Under the pieces are notes generated by a model. That model saw only the letters and a program-made list of their open reading frames with translations, ran no database searches and was not told where the DNA came from. From contig JAAOMT010000076.1 of NCBI GenBank assembly GCA_016748015.1, positions 163,927 through 227,926 on the forward strand: 64,000 nucleotides of DNA, in the 5' to 3' direction. A program made the position numbers and the translations under genes. This DNA comes from Geosiphon pyriformis (Eukaryota; Glomeromycota; Glomeromycetes; Archaeosporales; Geosiphonaceae). Below, one piece after another: positions 48,961 to 61,413 of this stretch (within the stretch, counting starts at the first letter, position 1; each line of letters starts with the position of its first letter).

Positions 48961-50920
48961 TCCAATAATCAAATGATCTAGAAAAGTGGTTAATTTTTTT
49001 TAAAAATAGATGTTTTTAGTGGTGGTTTATTTATTTAAATTTCAAAAGGTAAGCAATTTCCTATTTTATAAACATTATTTTTCGAGAAAAGAAATTGACA
49101 TGAAAAGTTTATTTTATTTTTTTAATTGTTTTTTTTTTCGGAAAATAAAACGGAATAAAATTTTCCGAACTATTATGCTTTTTCTCGGATCTCATGATAA
49201 GATTCTTTCCCAGCCAATTTCTTTATGTGAAATATCAATAATTCTTTGGTATTGGAAATTAACAAATCATCCGTTTTTTTTTTTTTGATGTATTAATTTA
49301 TATGAAATCTAAGAATGAAAAAAATTTTATGTTTTCAATCGATAAAAGAAAAAAAAAGGACCGGAATAAAATGTTTTCCTCCAAATTGTCTTTTGGATCG
49401 AGAAAAAAAAAGTTTACTTTAGTATCTGGATTTGTACGATACTAATTGATATTTTAAATTTCAGTGAAACAAAGGGTTTCAAACAAAAAAAGATTAATTT
49501 ATTTAAGAAGAAAAAATATTTTCCCGATTCATAAACTTTTTATATATCACTTTTACCAATAATAATAAAAAATCGATTGAATCCTATAAAACTTTATGAT
49601 GATGATAATGATGATGATAGCAATCAATCATGATTTGATGGATAATGAGTGGTAAGTTAGGTTAAAATTTATGCCGAGAAAAAGAAAGGCAAGGAAAATA
49701 ATTTACTATTTTAAAGCAAATTTGTGGCTTCGCAAGTTAAGTCGCGGAAAAATTATTATAAAAAAAAAATTCTCATTATTTCAATCCTAATTAAGCGGAG
49801 GCTCAACTGTATCGAAACAGTTTTTTTCATTAATTAAAAAAAAAGTGTTAACATACACAGTAATATCTTGATATTTATATCACATTGTTTTATATATAAG
49901 ATTATTATTTGTAGGTAAAAAAAATTAATTGAAAGAAAGGTCAAAGATTCGAACCATTTTTTTTGTAAATCCAAATGTATAATTTATTTTTTAAATAAAT
50001 TAAACTTTTATATTATAATTTTTTTCTTAAAATAAATTAAGCATTTGATTAAGAAACAATTCCTTTACAAAATTTTTTTAAAAAATTTAAATTTCATTTT
50101 AAAAAAACTAACAGAAATTGATTTTCATAATTCTTTTAAAAGCATTTTCTAAATTTAAAGAATGTTTTTTTAAAGTAATATGAATTTTTGAAATTAAATG
50201 GTAAAAATCGATATAATTTTTTTAAATCTTTTAAATGTAAAATTCCGGAAAATTTAAAACCTTTTATTGATTAGAATAAATTTTTTAAAAGTTTAATTAT
50301 TAAGCCACAATTATACATAAGTAGGCTTTTGTAACTTTTAACCACATTTTAAGTTAATCTGTGACACCGCAAGTATTAGAATTGTGAGATTATGTAAATT
50401 CTATGGTAACCTAATATCAGCTCTTAAATAGGTTGGAAATTCTTTATGATCTGAATATAATAGACATTTCCGAATTTTGGAAAAGTGGGATCACATGTTT
50501 GAACCATAGTTAAAGAAGAGTGATTCGGATAACCTTGAAAATCTTTATCCGCGCCTTACGACCAAGTATGGCAATTAAAAAATCCAGTTTTAATGAAATG
50601 TTACATTCTCTAATGCCATGATCTACTACAATAACTACTTAAAATCAATATGCCTGCCTAAGGATATTTATATGATTTTGTATTTATATGCAGCACCCCA
50701 TAGAGGCGTCAAAGGTGTACTCTTTTAAAATTTCTAATCTCTTTCACATTCCCTTTTTTATCCTAGATCTAGTATGTTCGAGTCACAATGCTTGAAGATT
50801 TTTTGCTTCAGAAAAGCTATTGACCCGCTTTTTCACTGTAGACCAAAGAAAGTCAACAATTTACAGTATAATCAGAATTATGAGATTTTAAAGTGGTAAT
50901 GATAAGAATAAGAATAATGT

Positions 50921-50954
50921 CTATAATAATAATAATAATAATAAGAATAATGTC

Positions 50955-51021
<67 letters not shown>

Positions 51022-51023
51022 TC

Positions 51024-51063
<40 letters not shown>

Positions 51064-51065
51064 TC

Positions 51066-51111
<46 letters not shown>

Positions 51112-51142
51112 TAAGAATGATATATAGTAATAATAATAATAG
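50921..51142. repeat. Compound AAT microsatellite with periodic TGTCTAT interruptions
   Basis: Blocks of AAT repeats are separated four times by AATGTCTATAAT. Block lengths vary, so the interruption plus flanking AAT units appears to have been copied as a higher-order unit. Confidence 0.95.
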
Positions 51143-52651
51143 TCCCTTTGTGATATAATAAAATGTTTTTAAGGTCGTAATTTTAGTTTAGAGGGTGATA
51201 AAACGTTTTTAATTCCAATTTTCAAGATATAAATAAAAAAAAGAGTCCTAGTTACATGTTTATAATACATTCAATTTCTTATTTTCATATCATGATACCA
51301 AAAAAGACATGTGCATTTGCAGTTTTAGATTTTTTTCAATAAAGATCTTCCTTGGTTGTGCATTAATTCAAAAAAGATTACAGGCCAAATTTAGCATCTA
51401 TCAACCAAAGCATTTTAACTTGTCACAATATTTATGGGGGTGAGGAGGAGGAGGAGGGTTTATTGAAAAGAAACATGAGCATTTTTCATAATTAGAAATC
51501 ATCTATACTATTATTGGTCTAACAATGAATTTTCTGGCGTACATTTTTCCCGAAAAAAAAATCAACCATTTTTTTAAGATCAATTATTGATACAAGTAAA
51601 TTTATAAATAGATCATTTAAAAAAGGTTAGATTTTGATTGGTACGATAAATTTATGCAGATACATTATTAATTGTATAATTTATTATCAGTAATGAGTCA
51701 TCGTAAAAAGATTTATGATGCATATTTTTTCCGGAATTAGTTTAATGCATTGCTCTCTTTTTAAAATGAACCTTTCTTCAGAATAATTTGGTCAGTATGA
51801 ATCATGAAATTTCGAAATATAAGGTTAAATACTTTTTATAGACTCATGATTACTTAAAAAAAAAAACTGGTTACAAGATAAGAAAGTGAATTTGTCATTC
51901 GCAGCGAATCTTTTTATCGATAACTCATTAATCTATTGATTGATGAATAAAATATTTTTTCGAAAAAAAAATTAAAAATAAGCAATCACCCATCTGATAA
52001 TCAACAAGAAATCAAAAGTGATCTTCAACACAAATTTTCCAATTAAAGACACAATCGTATTTAAGCCTCATATTTCATATGAATTATCGTCATATTTTTA
52101 AGCTTATTGAGGCCAAGCTTTTTTTACAAGCCATTTGAAATGAGTTCTGGTGTCAAAAGGTTAAATTAGAGATTGAAATAGAGAGATTCATTTTCGGCTG
52201 TATTTGTAATTAACTGATTGAAAATTAATTTTTTAATAAATAAATAAATAAAAAAAAGATATATAATATTCAAAAGTGAGTGGTGGTGATCTCTCTCTCT
52301 CTGGTAATTTTCTATGTGAGTGGTCTTCTTTTCAGTTGAAAATGTATTAGACAAGTCGCGAACTACCCCCAATGGCGAGTTTTTTTTTGAAATACAATGG
52401 AAATTATCTACTGTTGTAATCATATTTTAAGGAATTTCAACTTTTTCGAATCAATTAATATCAGATCATCCCAGTAGTTTTTCGATAGTTCAATAAAGTG
52501 AAATCTATTTGGCGCTTATGTAAATAATGAAAAAGAGCAAATTAAAAAAAAAAAGCTTTTCGTTTGACACATTGAAACCCTACCTCCGAATATCAGCAAG
52601 TTTTTACACGCTTTCTACTCTAAAAATTGTTACAATTTCATCTATTTTAAA

Positions 52652-52673
52652 ATAATAATAATAATAAGAAGAA

Positions 52674-52736
<63 letters not shown>

Positions 52737-52753
52737 TAATAGTAATAATAATT
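52652..52753. repeat. (AAT)n microsatellite with AAG variants
   Basis: About 100 bases of AAT repeat starting with AAGAAGAAGAAT and ending with AAC and AGT variants. Confidence 0.95.
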
Positions 52754-53366
52754 AAAAAAAAAAAGAATAATCCATTAAAGATATATCAAACAAAAGATTT
52801 AATTTGTCTATATTCAAAGAGAATCGAAATGAAATCTTGACTTCAGAATCGGCTGGTGAAGATAAAGTTTTCATTTGATTTAAGCATTAGCCTATCATTG
52901 ATGCAACAAGAGAAAATCCATGTTAAACATTTAAAAATGATTGGCTAATCAACAAAAGATAACAAATAGCTAAAAAGAATTAATGGGTAATCAATTATAA
53001 TCTTTTTGGCTCTTCCAATCCAAGTTAGACTATTGGCCTAATATAGATAATCGATTTCAAAGGACACCTGAAATTTGTCTACGCCCGGTAGAACTTTTGA
53101 TATAAAGAAATTTATCATTTTAAACTTGGCTATCTTTTTTTTTGTGACGTCATTAAAAATTGATGATCCTTTTACATGGGATTAATGGATGGATTGATTG
53201 GTATAGCTTTGAGCATAAATTAATAACCAAAAAAAAAAAAGAGCTGAACTTTTGAATACGTTGATTTCTGTATGATTAAAAAAATATTGAAAATCAAACC
53301 ATCTTTAAAGATACCATTTATAACAAGTACCCATTAACAAATAATGATTACCCAATGATTCACATC

Positions 53367-53368
53367 AA

Positions 53369-53416
<48 letters not shown>
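53367..53416. repeat. (AAT)n(ATT)n perfect palindrome
   Basis: An AAT tract of about 8 units passes directly into an ATT tract of about 8 units, giving a self-complementary sequence of about 50 bases able to form a hairpin or cruciform. Confidence 0.9.
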
Positions 53417-53732
53417 ATTAGCAAATAAAAGCCTATTTTTAATCTGTGTGTGATAATTTGACGATAAGGTTGAGAAGAAGCAGATTGATACATAAATATT
53501 TATCATAATGAAGGGAATCTTGGAATGTATTTTTAGTAAAATGGATGTGTTGGGTTTATAAAATAGATCAAGTAAAATGATTTTTAGGTAAACTTATCTA
53601 ATTTCAAAAAAAAAAGATTAAAATATTATACTTTGACTAAATTTTTAATAGAATATTTTCTTTTTGACCTAATTTTTTTTAGAAAACTAGTGGTTTATAT
53701 TAATTTATAATTTTTTTTATACCATATTTGAA

Positions 53733-53764
<32 letters not shown>
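53733..53764. repeat. (ATT)n microsatellite
   Basis: About 10 uninterrupted ATT units. Confidence 0.9.
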
Positions 53765-53765
<1 letters not shown>

Positions 53766-54386
53766 ATCGAATAAAACAATGAATTTTCTTTTTTTCTCAA
53801 ATCTATTTTTTTAGTTTAATAAAATTCAACTCTTAAAGTAATTTTTGTCGGGTAAATATTTTATCTCCTCAATAAGATAGATTTTGGGAGAGATACATGT
53901 ACCTCGGTTATGTTGATCAGGTTCCTGGTGTTTTTTTTTTACCAAAAAGTCTAGTAGTCGGTTTCATTTATAAGCTTAAAATCATAAAAAAACTCAGAAG
54001 ATTCGAAAACCAGTATTTTCCCGAGTATTCATGAGATTTTTATGCTCATATCTTTAATTAATCTTAACACACATTCCCTATATGATCGATCAATCAATCA
54101 TCTTTCACAAATTTGAAATTTAAAAAAAGCCTGTTTTAATTGATTATCATAAAAGGACAAAAGGCTTGGCGTTTGCTTAGACTTTGGGTTCGTCAACAAA
54201 TTCAAAAATCTATTTTCAAGAAGTTTGCAATTCAACAAGGTATGAATCACAGTTAGCGGCATTGTACAATCATTAAGAGATCTACATTTCCCCGAAAGTT
54301 CTATGGAAAATTGATCAAAATGGATCTGCATACCATTCAATAAGGTGCTTATTCGATTAGCGTGTGGCTTTGCTATTTACATGTAT

Positions 54387-54430
54387 TGATTGATTGATCG
54401 AACGAACGAACGAACGAACGAACGAATGAA
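54387..54430. repeat. (GATT)n/(CGAA)n tetranucleotide repeat
   Basis: Three GATT units pass into about seven CGAA units. Confidence 0.9.
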
Positions 54431-55201
54431 CCAAAGGATGATCTGGAAGTGAATTTATTGCTGCTTCTAAAAAAAAAAAAAAAAAAAGCTAGGTTTTTTT
54501 TTTATATCAATAATTGGACAAATTTTTTAGAATGTCTAATAAATTTTTAAAAAGAAAGATTAATTCGGATAATCTTTAATTTAATGACTGTTTTAGGGCC
54601 ATCTTTATTATTGATTCAGGGCAAAAAAGATCTCAAATATGTGAAACAATACAATTTGTACATGTAATTAAAAAAAAAAAAAAAAGTGTACATTAAAGAA
54701 AATGGGGGACGGGGGTAATGTGATGAATAGTATCTCAAATAAATGTATCAGAACTGTATGATTAACAAAAGTGCATAAGATTTTCCTGAAAAAGATCCAC
54801 ATTACTCCATTCAGGTAATTTAGAGTGCATCAATGTTAAAAAAGTCTTCTTGGAATTGTATTGTTCCTTTTCATTTTCCGTGATTTGCCGGTTTGACAAG
54901 CTTTGATTAGAAATGAAAAATACAATTTCCGATATTTGTAGGAGAGTAACTCAAGATCATTTCCTAATACCAACAATTTCTTGACCTTTTCTTGCCTTAC
55001 GGCCGCCCACTTGATTATTACAGTTTTTTTGTTTTTTTAAAACCAGCTGCTGTATATGTAATACAAAGATTTTCTTTTTACTTACTTTTAATGTCTACAA
55101 TTCTCCACAATTTAATATTTCTATATTAGGAAGAAGCCTGAAATTGGTAATTGAAGGTATACACCGGATAAAATTATGGATAGAAAAGTGTTAGTCTTTA
55201 T

Positions 55202-55240
55202 GAGGGGAGGGGAGGGGAGGGGAGGGGAGAGGAGGGGAGG
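55202..55240 (+). repeat. GGGGA tandem repeat, possible G-quadruplex
   Basis: Six GGGG runs, most spaced by single A residues. Four or more G-runs of this spacing meet the usual pattern for intramolecular G-quadruplex formation. Confidence 0.85.
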
Positions 55241-55654
55241 TTTACTTTTTTATCGGAAATTTTTTCTTTGAGTTGATAACCAAAATTTTTAAAAGAAACC
55301 GAAGATTTTCCAAAGCTAGTAAATATTAAATATGAAATAAACAGATATGCATCATTATATATTTAAAAATAATTTTTAAAAGAGAAAAAGAAATGTTTAT
55401 AAATATTTTTCGAAAAAAAATTTGAAAATCTTGTTTTTTTTTTTTATTTTCCATTATCAATAATTTATATATTAGTAAACCTAGAATATTTAAGTACAAT
55501 ATCATGTATTATTATTGATTAAATTGAAGATGGCAATATAGACTGAAACTAAAAATTTTTTCTAAAGACAAAAGAACAATATTTAAAAAAATATATTATA
55601 ATTTTTTTTGGGACTTTCAAAGCTTAAAAAGATTTTACCGCGGATACCCGAGAA

Positions 55655-55872
55655 TTCTTTTAATCATATAGTATAATCAATCATTCTTTCAATCGTATAG
55701 TATAACCAATCATCAATCTTTCTTTCAATCATATAGTATAACCAATCATCAATCTTTCTTTCAATCGTATAGTATAACCAATCATCAATCATTCTTTCAA
55801 TCGTATAGTATAATCAATCTTTCTTTCAATCGTACAAATATAACCGAGCATTCTTTCAATCGTACAATATAA
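55655..55872. repeat. 36-bp minisatellite
   Basis: About six copies of a unit containing TTTCAATCGTATAGTATAAC followed by CAATCATCAATC. The central copies are 36 bp; outer copies are shortened and more diverged. Confidence 0.9.
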
Positions 55873-56134
55873 CAATATCTACATTAGCCATTCTTTGTCA
55901 ATGATCATTTTTAGTAAAAAATATGCTTTTTTACATTCCCGATTTGCTTTACATGATGCATCTTTTTTCGAAAAAAAATATTGAATCATCTTTGTAATAA
56001 CAAATGAAAATCTAAAAAAACTATTTGTAAATTAGGTTATTGGGCGCTATTTGGTTGAATTTTTAAAAAAAGTATATTGAGTAATTAAAAATTTTTAAGA
56101 GATGGTTAGACTATTACTATTCATTACTTTAAAC

Positions 56135-56136
56135 AA

Positions 56137-56168
<32 letters not shown>

Positions 56169-56184
56169 ATACACACACACGCAC
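56135..56184. repeat. (CA)n microsatellite
   Basis: About 24 CA dinucleotides with two ATA interruptions. Confidence 0.95.
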
Positions 56185-56879
56185 AAAAACGCCTTCAAGT
56201 TTGCTTTTCGTCGAAATCATACAACCGTTAAAATTTTAATCATAAAAATACCTAAAAATCCAAGAATGCTAATTTATTTTCTTTTGCAGATGTTGTGACC
56301 AATTTAAAGGTAACACATCTAACATTTACCCCGCAAAAAGTCATATGGTCACTAAATAAGTTTTGTGGATTAGTTCTTAAAAAGAAACAACTTTTCCCCA
56401 CAAAAATAATTTCCTTTTTAAATTAAAAAGTTTTAGAAATCTTCAAACACTGTTAATTTTTGTTCAGTGAAAAAAACAAAAACAAAAACAAAAGAAGAAT
56501 GTTAGGCAAAGAGAGATTATACTGAAAATAATTGTAATGAGAGAGAAAGAAAAAAGTTTTAAAAAAAAAGATTTTATTTAATAAAGTCATCGTATGACTA
56601 GCTGATCGCTTAACGATAGGTTTATCAGCCCTTTATAACCTGTGACTACTACCTTTGCCCATTAAAAGTACGCGTGCATAAAAAGGTCTCTTAATTATGA
56701 AAAATGTGTGAGATTCGGGCATTTTGAATATGTCCTTATATTGTCATACGTTTTACGATCCCAACTACAACTTTAAAACTTGACCCCAAAAAATATTCCT
56801 TTTTCATTTTTTTGTGTTCATAACAAAAATATTGTGTTTGTTTGTTTTTTGATTTCCAAAAACTGTAAAGCATTTTATT

Positions 56880-56952
<73 letters not shown>

Positions 56953-57005
56953 CATTATTATCATTATTATTATCATTATCATTATTATTATCATTATAAT
57001 TATCA

Positions 57006-57059
<54 letters not shown>
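56880..57059. repeat. Long (TTA)n microsatellite with ATC interruptions
   Basis: About 180 bases of TTA repeat. The middle (56950-57010) carries several ATC variants, while both outer thirds are pure. It is the longest simple repeat in the window. Confidence 0.97.
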
Positions 57060-57060
<1 letters not shown>

Positions 57061-57689
57061 ATTTTTTGTGGGGATGATTTTTTGAGATATCACATCTGAT
57101 TTTTGCCATCCTTTTTTTTGGGGGGGCTATATCTGGAAAATTCTGTCCCTCAGTTTCTGAGAATTACATTAAATTTCCGAAAAGCCCCCATTTTATTTGT
57201 AAATTCAAAAAAATGAGCCCAGACTTATTAGTATAGTTAAAAAAAAACCGGAATGAAGCATCTTTTAAAAATCTTTCCACGCACGGATACTTGATATATT
57301 TTTATTGGAGTAACAAAAATAGGGAGCGACAAAAACTATGACCAGAACACATTTCGTTGGCTGATTAATCTTTCACATATCCACCTTTGGGCTACATATT
57401 TCAATGGAGAAAGTTAAAACCTTAAAATACAAGAAGATCAATCACGAAAAAAAAACATTCGGGTCACTCTACAATGAATTAATTACGTTCTTATACCCCG
57501 CAAAATATAATTTCCATGTTTGAGAATCAAACGATGGTTTAATTTGTCCTTTTAAAAAAAGATGTTTTCACAATCTATAAATAGTAGGCTTTTATTTTTG
57601 TAAGACAACTGTTCTTTGGGATACAGGTGACTTTTTTTTAAAAAAAATAGCTCCTGAAATTTTTTGAATAAAAAGAAATTAACCAAAAA

Positions 57690-58059
57690 AAAATTTTTTA
57701 ATTCTATTATTTATAAGCTTCAAAATAAAAAATTAATGCAATTTCAATTTTGAATTGAATGTAAACTCAAAATTTAATTTGTATTAAGCTTCTTGTGTAT
57801 TTTTCTTTTATCATTTAGTTTTCGCTATATATATGCTTTAATAATAAGAAAGTTTTAAATAATTAATTTTAATATAAACTCATTGAATTCATTAATTAAT
57901 AAATAAACTTGATTATTAGTGAAAATAATAAAAAAAAATATTTTTTTTTTTAAAATTATCGTTAAATACAATTATTTTTCAAATTGTTCCATTTTTAAAA
58001 CTTGTTACTAAATATAGACTAACCAAATAAAATCTAATAATATTAAAAATTATATGCTA

Positions 58060-58099
<40 letters not shown>

Positions 58100-60560
58100 T
58101 AATCTCTAAAATCAATTCATAATTTCCATTAAATTTTTGATAATTCAAAAAATACCATAAAAAATATTAAATAAAATTTATAATATGAAAAATAGTTGTT
58201 ACTTTATTTTCTATAATAACATTAAGATAAAAAATTATTTAATAAAAACATTTTAATGTTAAACTTGATTGATTAATTAATTTTTTAAAATACATCAAAA
58301 CTTGATAAATATTTTTTTGTTTTAGCAAAATGTGATTTAATTATTAATTATTTTATATTAGGCAATATATATACTGTAATAAGAAATAATCAAGCACTTT
58401 TAAAATGTGACCAGCATTTTCAGACTTATATTAAGACTAAATTAAATTAATATTTTTAATTGCTTCAACATTCAAACTCAATTTTTTCTTTATCTTAACT
58501 TTAAAATAAGTTTAAAACTTTTAAGATACTTGACACAAATATTTTTTTCCAATTCAGTAAATTATGATTGCATCAAAAACATTTTGATCTTAAAAAATAC
58601 TAAAAATGTTAAACGAAATATTTACAATACTTTTAATTTGGTCTATTATTAAAAAAAATATGTGTAATTATACATTTAATTATCTTAAACTAATTAATAA
58701 ATAAAAAAAATATTATTTAAGCTTTTTGAAAAACTTTTATTTTTTTTAAAAATAACAAATAAAAAAATTTTAATTTTACAACAAGATGGTAAATAAAAAT
58801 TGTCAATACATTACAAAACAAATTTTAAACTTAAACTTCCAAAGAAAATATATATATATATAAGCTTTACAAAAGAAATTGTTAAAAGCACAGCAAATTA
58901 ACTAACAACTTAAGCATATAAAACAAATTTAACAGATTAAGTTAAAACGATGTTTTTTGGATCAAATTGCTTAATAATCTTTAAACAAAAACAAAAACAA
59001 ATTGAAGTCAAATGACAATATTAATAACCAAAAGTTTTTTTATTAAACACTGTTTTTCTTAAAGTATTAATATTTGTTGTTATTAAAACTAAGTATTTCT
59101 TAAATTTTATAAATTGTGCAACCAAAAAAAAATTAATTAATTTGGTTTTTAAAAATGTTTCTTAAAACAATCATTTCTTTTAATTTAATTTTATTAATTT
59201 TATTAGATATTTCAAAAAAAAATTTAAAATTATTAAAAAATGTGTTTAGTAAAATGCAACAGTAGCAAAATTAAAAACAGAATTATGAATTTTAATCCAA
59301 TTTTTTAGATAAAATAAACTTACATATTAAAACATAATTTGTTTTGCTTTTTTAATAAACAATAATTAGTTAAAGTTAATTATATTAGACAATATAACCA
59401 AATATTAATATGTGTTTATTTTAATAAATATATTGTTGTTATTATTGTTCAAATTAAATAAAAAAATTATTTTTTACAGCTATATTAAAACTAATTTTCA
59501 TATTTAAAATTAATAAAATAGGACTAATAAAAAACCAAAGCTTTATTTTCTTTGAAAAAAGCTGGTTTCAAAACAATAATAATCTATTCAAAGTTTTTCA
59601 AAAAACCCAAAACTGGTGCTTTAAAGAAACCCAAGAATTTTTTTAAAATTTCAAAAAAATTTACTATTAGAATTAAAAATAATAATAATTACTTTTTAGG
59701 ACTTTATTTTTTTTGACCATTTGAAAATGGTAGTGGTAATAACTAAAGAGAACGGTAACTTTGTTATTTTTATAAAAAATTGATAAAATAATATAAATAT
59801 ATATATGACCAGCTAAATTTAAACATAAATTATTAATCCAAGTTTTGAATATTTATTATTCACAGTATTTAATTAAACATTGATTAAAAAATGGGGTAAA
59901 TTTTAGCAGTTTTAATTTTCAATAATCAAAAGTTATCATTATTTTTTAAAATGTATTTGCAGTAAAAATATTCAAAATTAAAACTATATTATTTTTAATT
60001 TAAGTTAACAAACTTTATGTTAATTCTTAATTTCTTTAATATAAAATTTAAATATTTTGACAATTAATTTTTTTATTTCTTTATATATTGTTTCGATTTA
60101 ATTAAAAATAACTTTATTTAAATATCCTAAAAAATATGGCGCTAATCTTTATTCAAACTTTTTTTAACATGCATAAAGTATTTCAACAGTTAATAAACTT
60201 TTGTGAAGAAATTAACTGAAAAAATTTTTCAATCTGTTTTTGTTCGAAATATAGTTATCAATAATTAAAATAGATTTATTATGAGTCTTTACAATTTTTT
60301 TAAAACTATATAAATTATATTTTTATTATTTTATTTTTATTATGAAAATTTAATTTATCGTTATTTAATACTTATTAAATTTAAAAGCATAATTTACATA
60401 TAGACATAAAGGCATTTAGCATGATTCTCATTTAATGCGCTTCTGTTAGTATTAAAAACAACAAAGTTATGTTTTAATATTGACAAGTTTTATTAAAGTA
60501 AAATTTTTATAAAATTCTATTAAAAAGTATAAACGAACTTTTATTTTACAATAATAAACT
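57690..60560. other. Extreme AT-rich, gene-empty block
   Basis: Sequence of the same character as 19.3-24.4 kb, with an AAT microsatellite at about 58062-58097 and an AT run near 58850-58862. No gene. Confidence 0.6.
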
Positions 60561-61413
60561 TTATTTTAAAGTACTATATCGTATACTCTAGAGTGTCTAA
60601 AATAGAGTTTATTGAAAATAACAAAATGATTGAACAATTATAAGTTTAATTCACTTTTGGTCAAGTAAAAGCAACATAGAATATTCGCAGATTGGCGTAA
60701 ACTGTTAATTATAATGAAATTGTATAAATGTTTAGTCGGACCGATTCTAGGTGTTGAGATTAGGTATTACATAATCAAAATTTTCGATGACAAATAATGT
60801 AGTAAATTAATAAACAGCCATTTTGCCCAAATTTTCATGTATTAAAGAATTTAACCCAAACGATCTTAATGGCAAAAATGATCTTGGGAATCAATAATTT
60901 CGGGAACTATATTCAAGCAAATAACCGTTGCCTTTACCAGACATTTGATTTATTCCCTCGTTGTCAATGAGAATTTGTTTCTGGTGAGGGAGGGAGATAA
61001 TATCTCTAATCATTTGATCAGTTTGATATTACAATTATTCGTGACTCTTGTGAAACAGTTACTTTTCAATTACGTATTTCAATCACATTAGGGCATGATC
61101 AAACAATTAAACATAGGCAAGCAATCTTGTAAAGCTTTTAATAATAGATCATCATCAAACACTAACAAATTTGTTACCAAAAAAACTTAAAAAACGATAT
61201 AGTTAAAAACTTATTTACAAGGGTATAATGAGAAATTTTATAAATTTGAAAGGGCCAAAAAGACCCCTGAAATGTCAATGATATGTAACCTAATTTTTTT
61301 TATACCAGTGATGTTAATGTGTAATGTAAATGCAAAATTAATAAATTCCAAATCATAGTAATAAGATACTTTTTGATCATTATTTGATATGCGCAGTGCT
61401 TGCCACAAATTTT
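60560..61413. other. Intergenic region and probable 3' UTR of the CSL gene
   Basis: Composition is closer to normal. The minus strand was examined for the C-terminal Rel-homology (TIG) domain expected after a CSL beta-trefoil; no such stretch was found. Confidence 0.4.

Larger units (their letters stand above)
48961..57690. other. Gene-poor region dominated by simple repeats
   Basis: No convincing gene in about 8.7 kb. Open stretches at 49010-49288 (plus) and 54098-54340 (minus; starts MNGMQIHFDQFSIELSGKCR after a TTG) have no recognised domain, splice context or neighbours. Repeats inside are annotated individually. Confidence 0.5.

Noticed and set aside
49010-49288. 92-codon plus-strand frame
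   Set aside because: Composition is F/K/I-rich low complexity without motif or context; probably chance in AT-rich DNA.
50893-51114. 73-codon frame rich in isoleucine
   Set aside because: Purely the compound AAT repeat.
54098-54340. 80-codon minus-strand frame
   Set aside because: More protein-like than most, but begins at a non-ATG codon, is isolated and matches no family I know.
56780-57109. Long open frames of poly-I, poly-N or poly-Y on both strands
   Set aside because: They are translations of the TTA microsatellite and carry no other protein signal.
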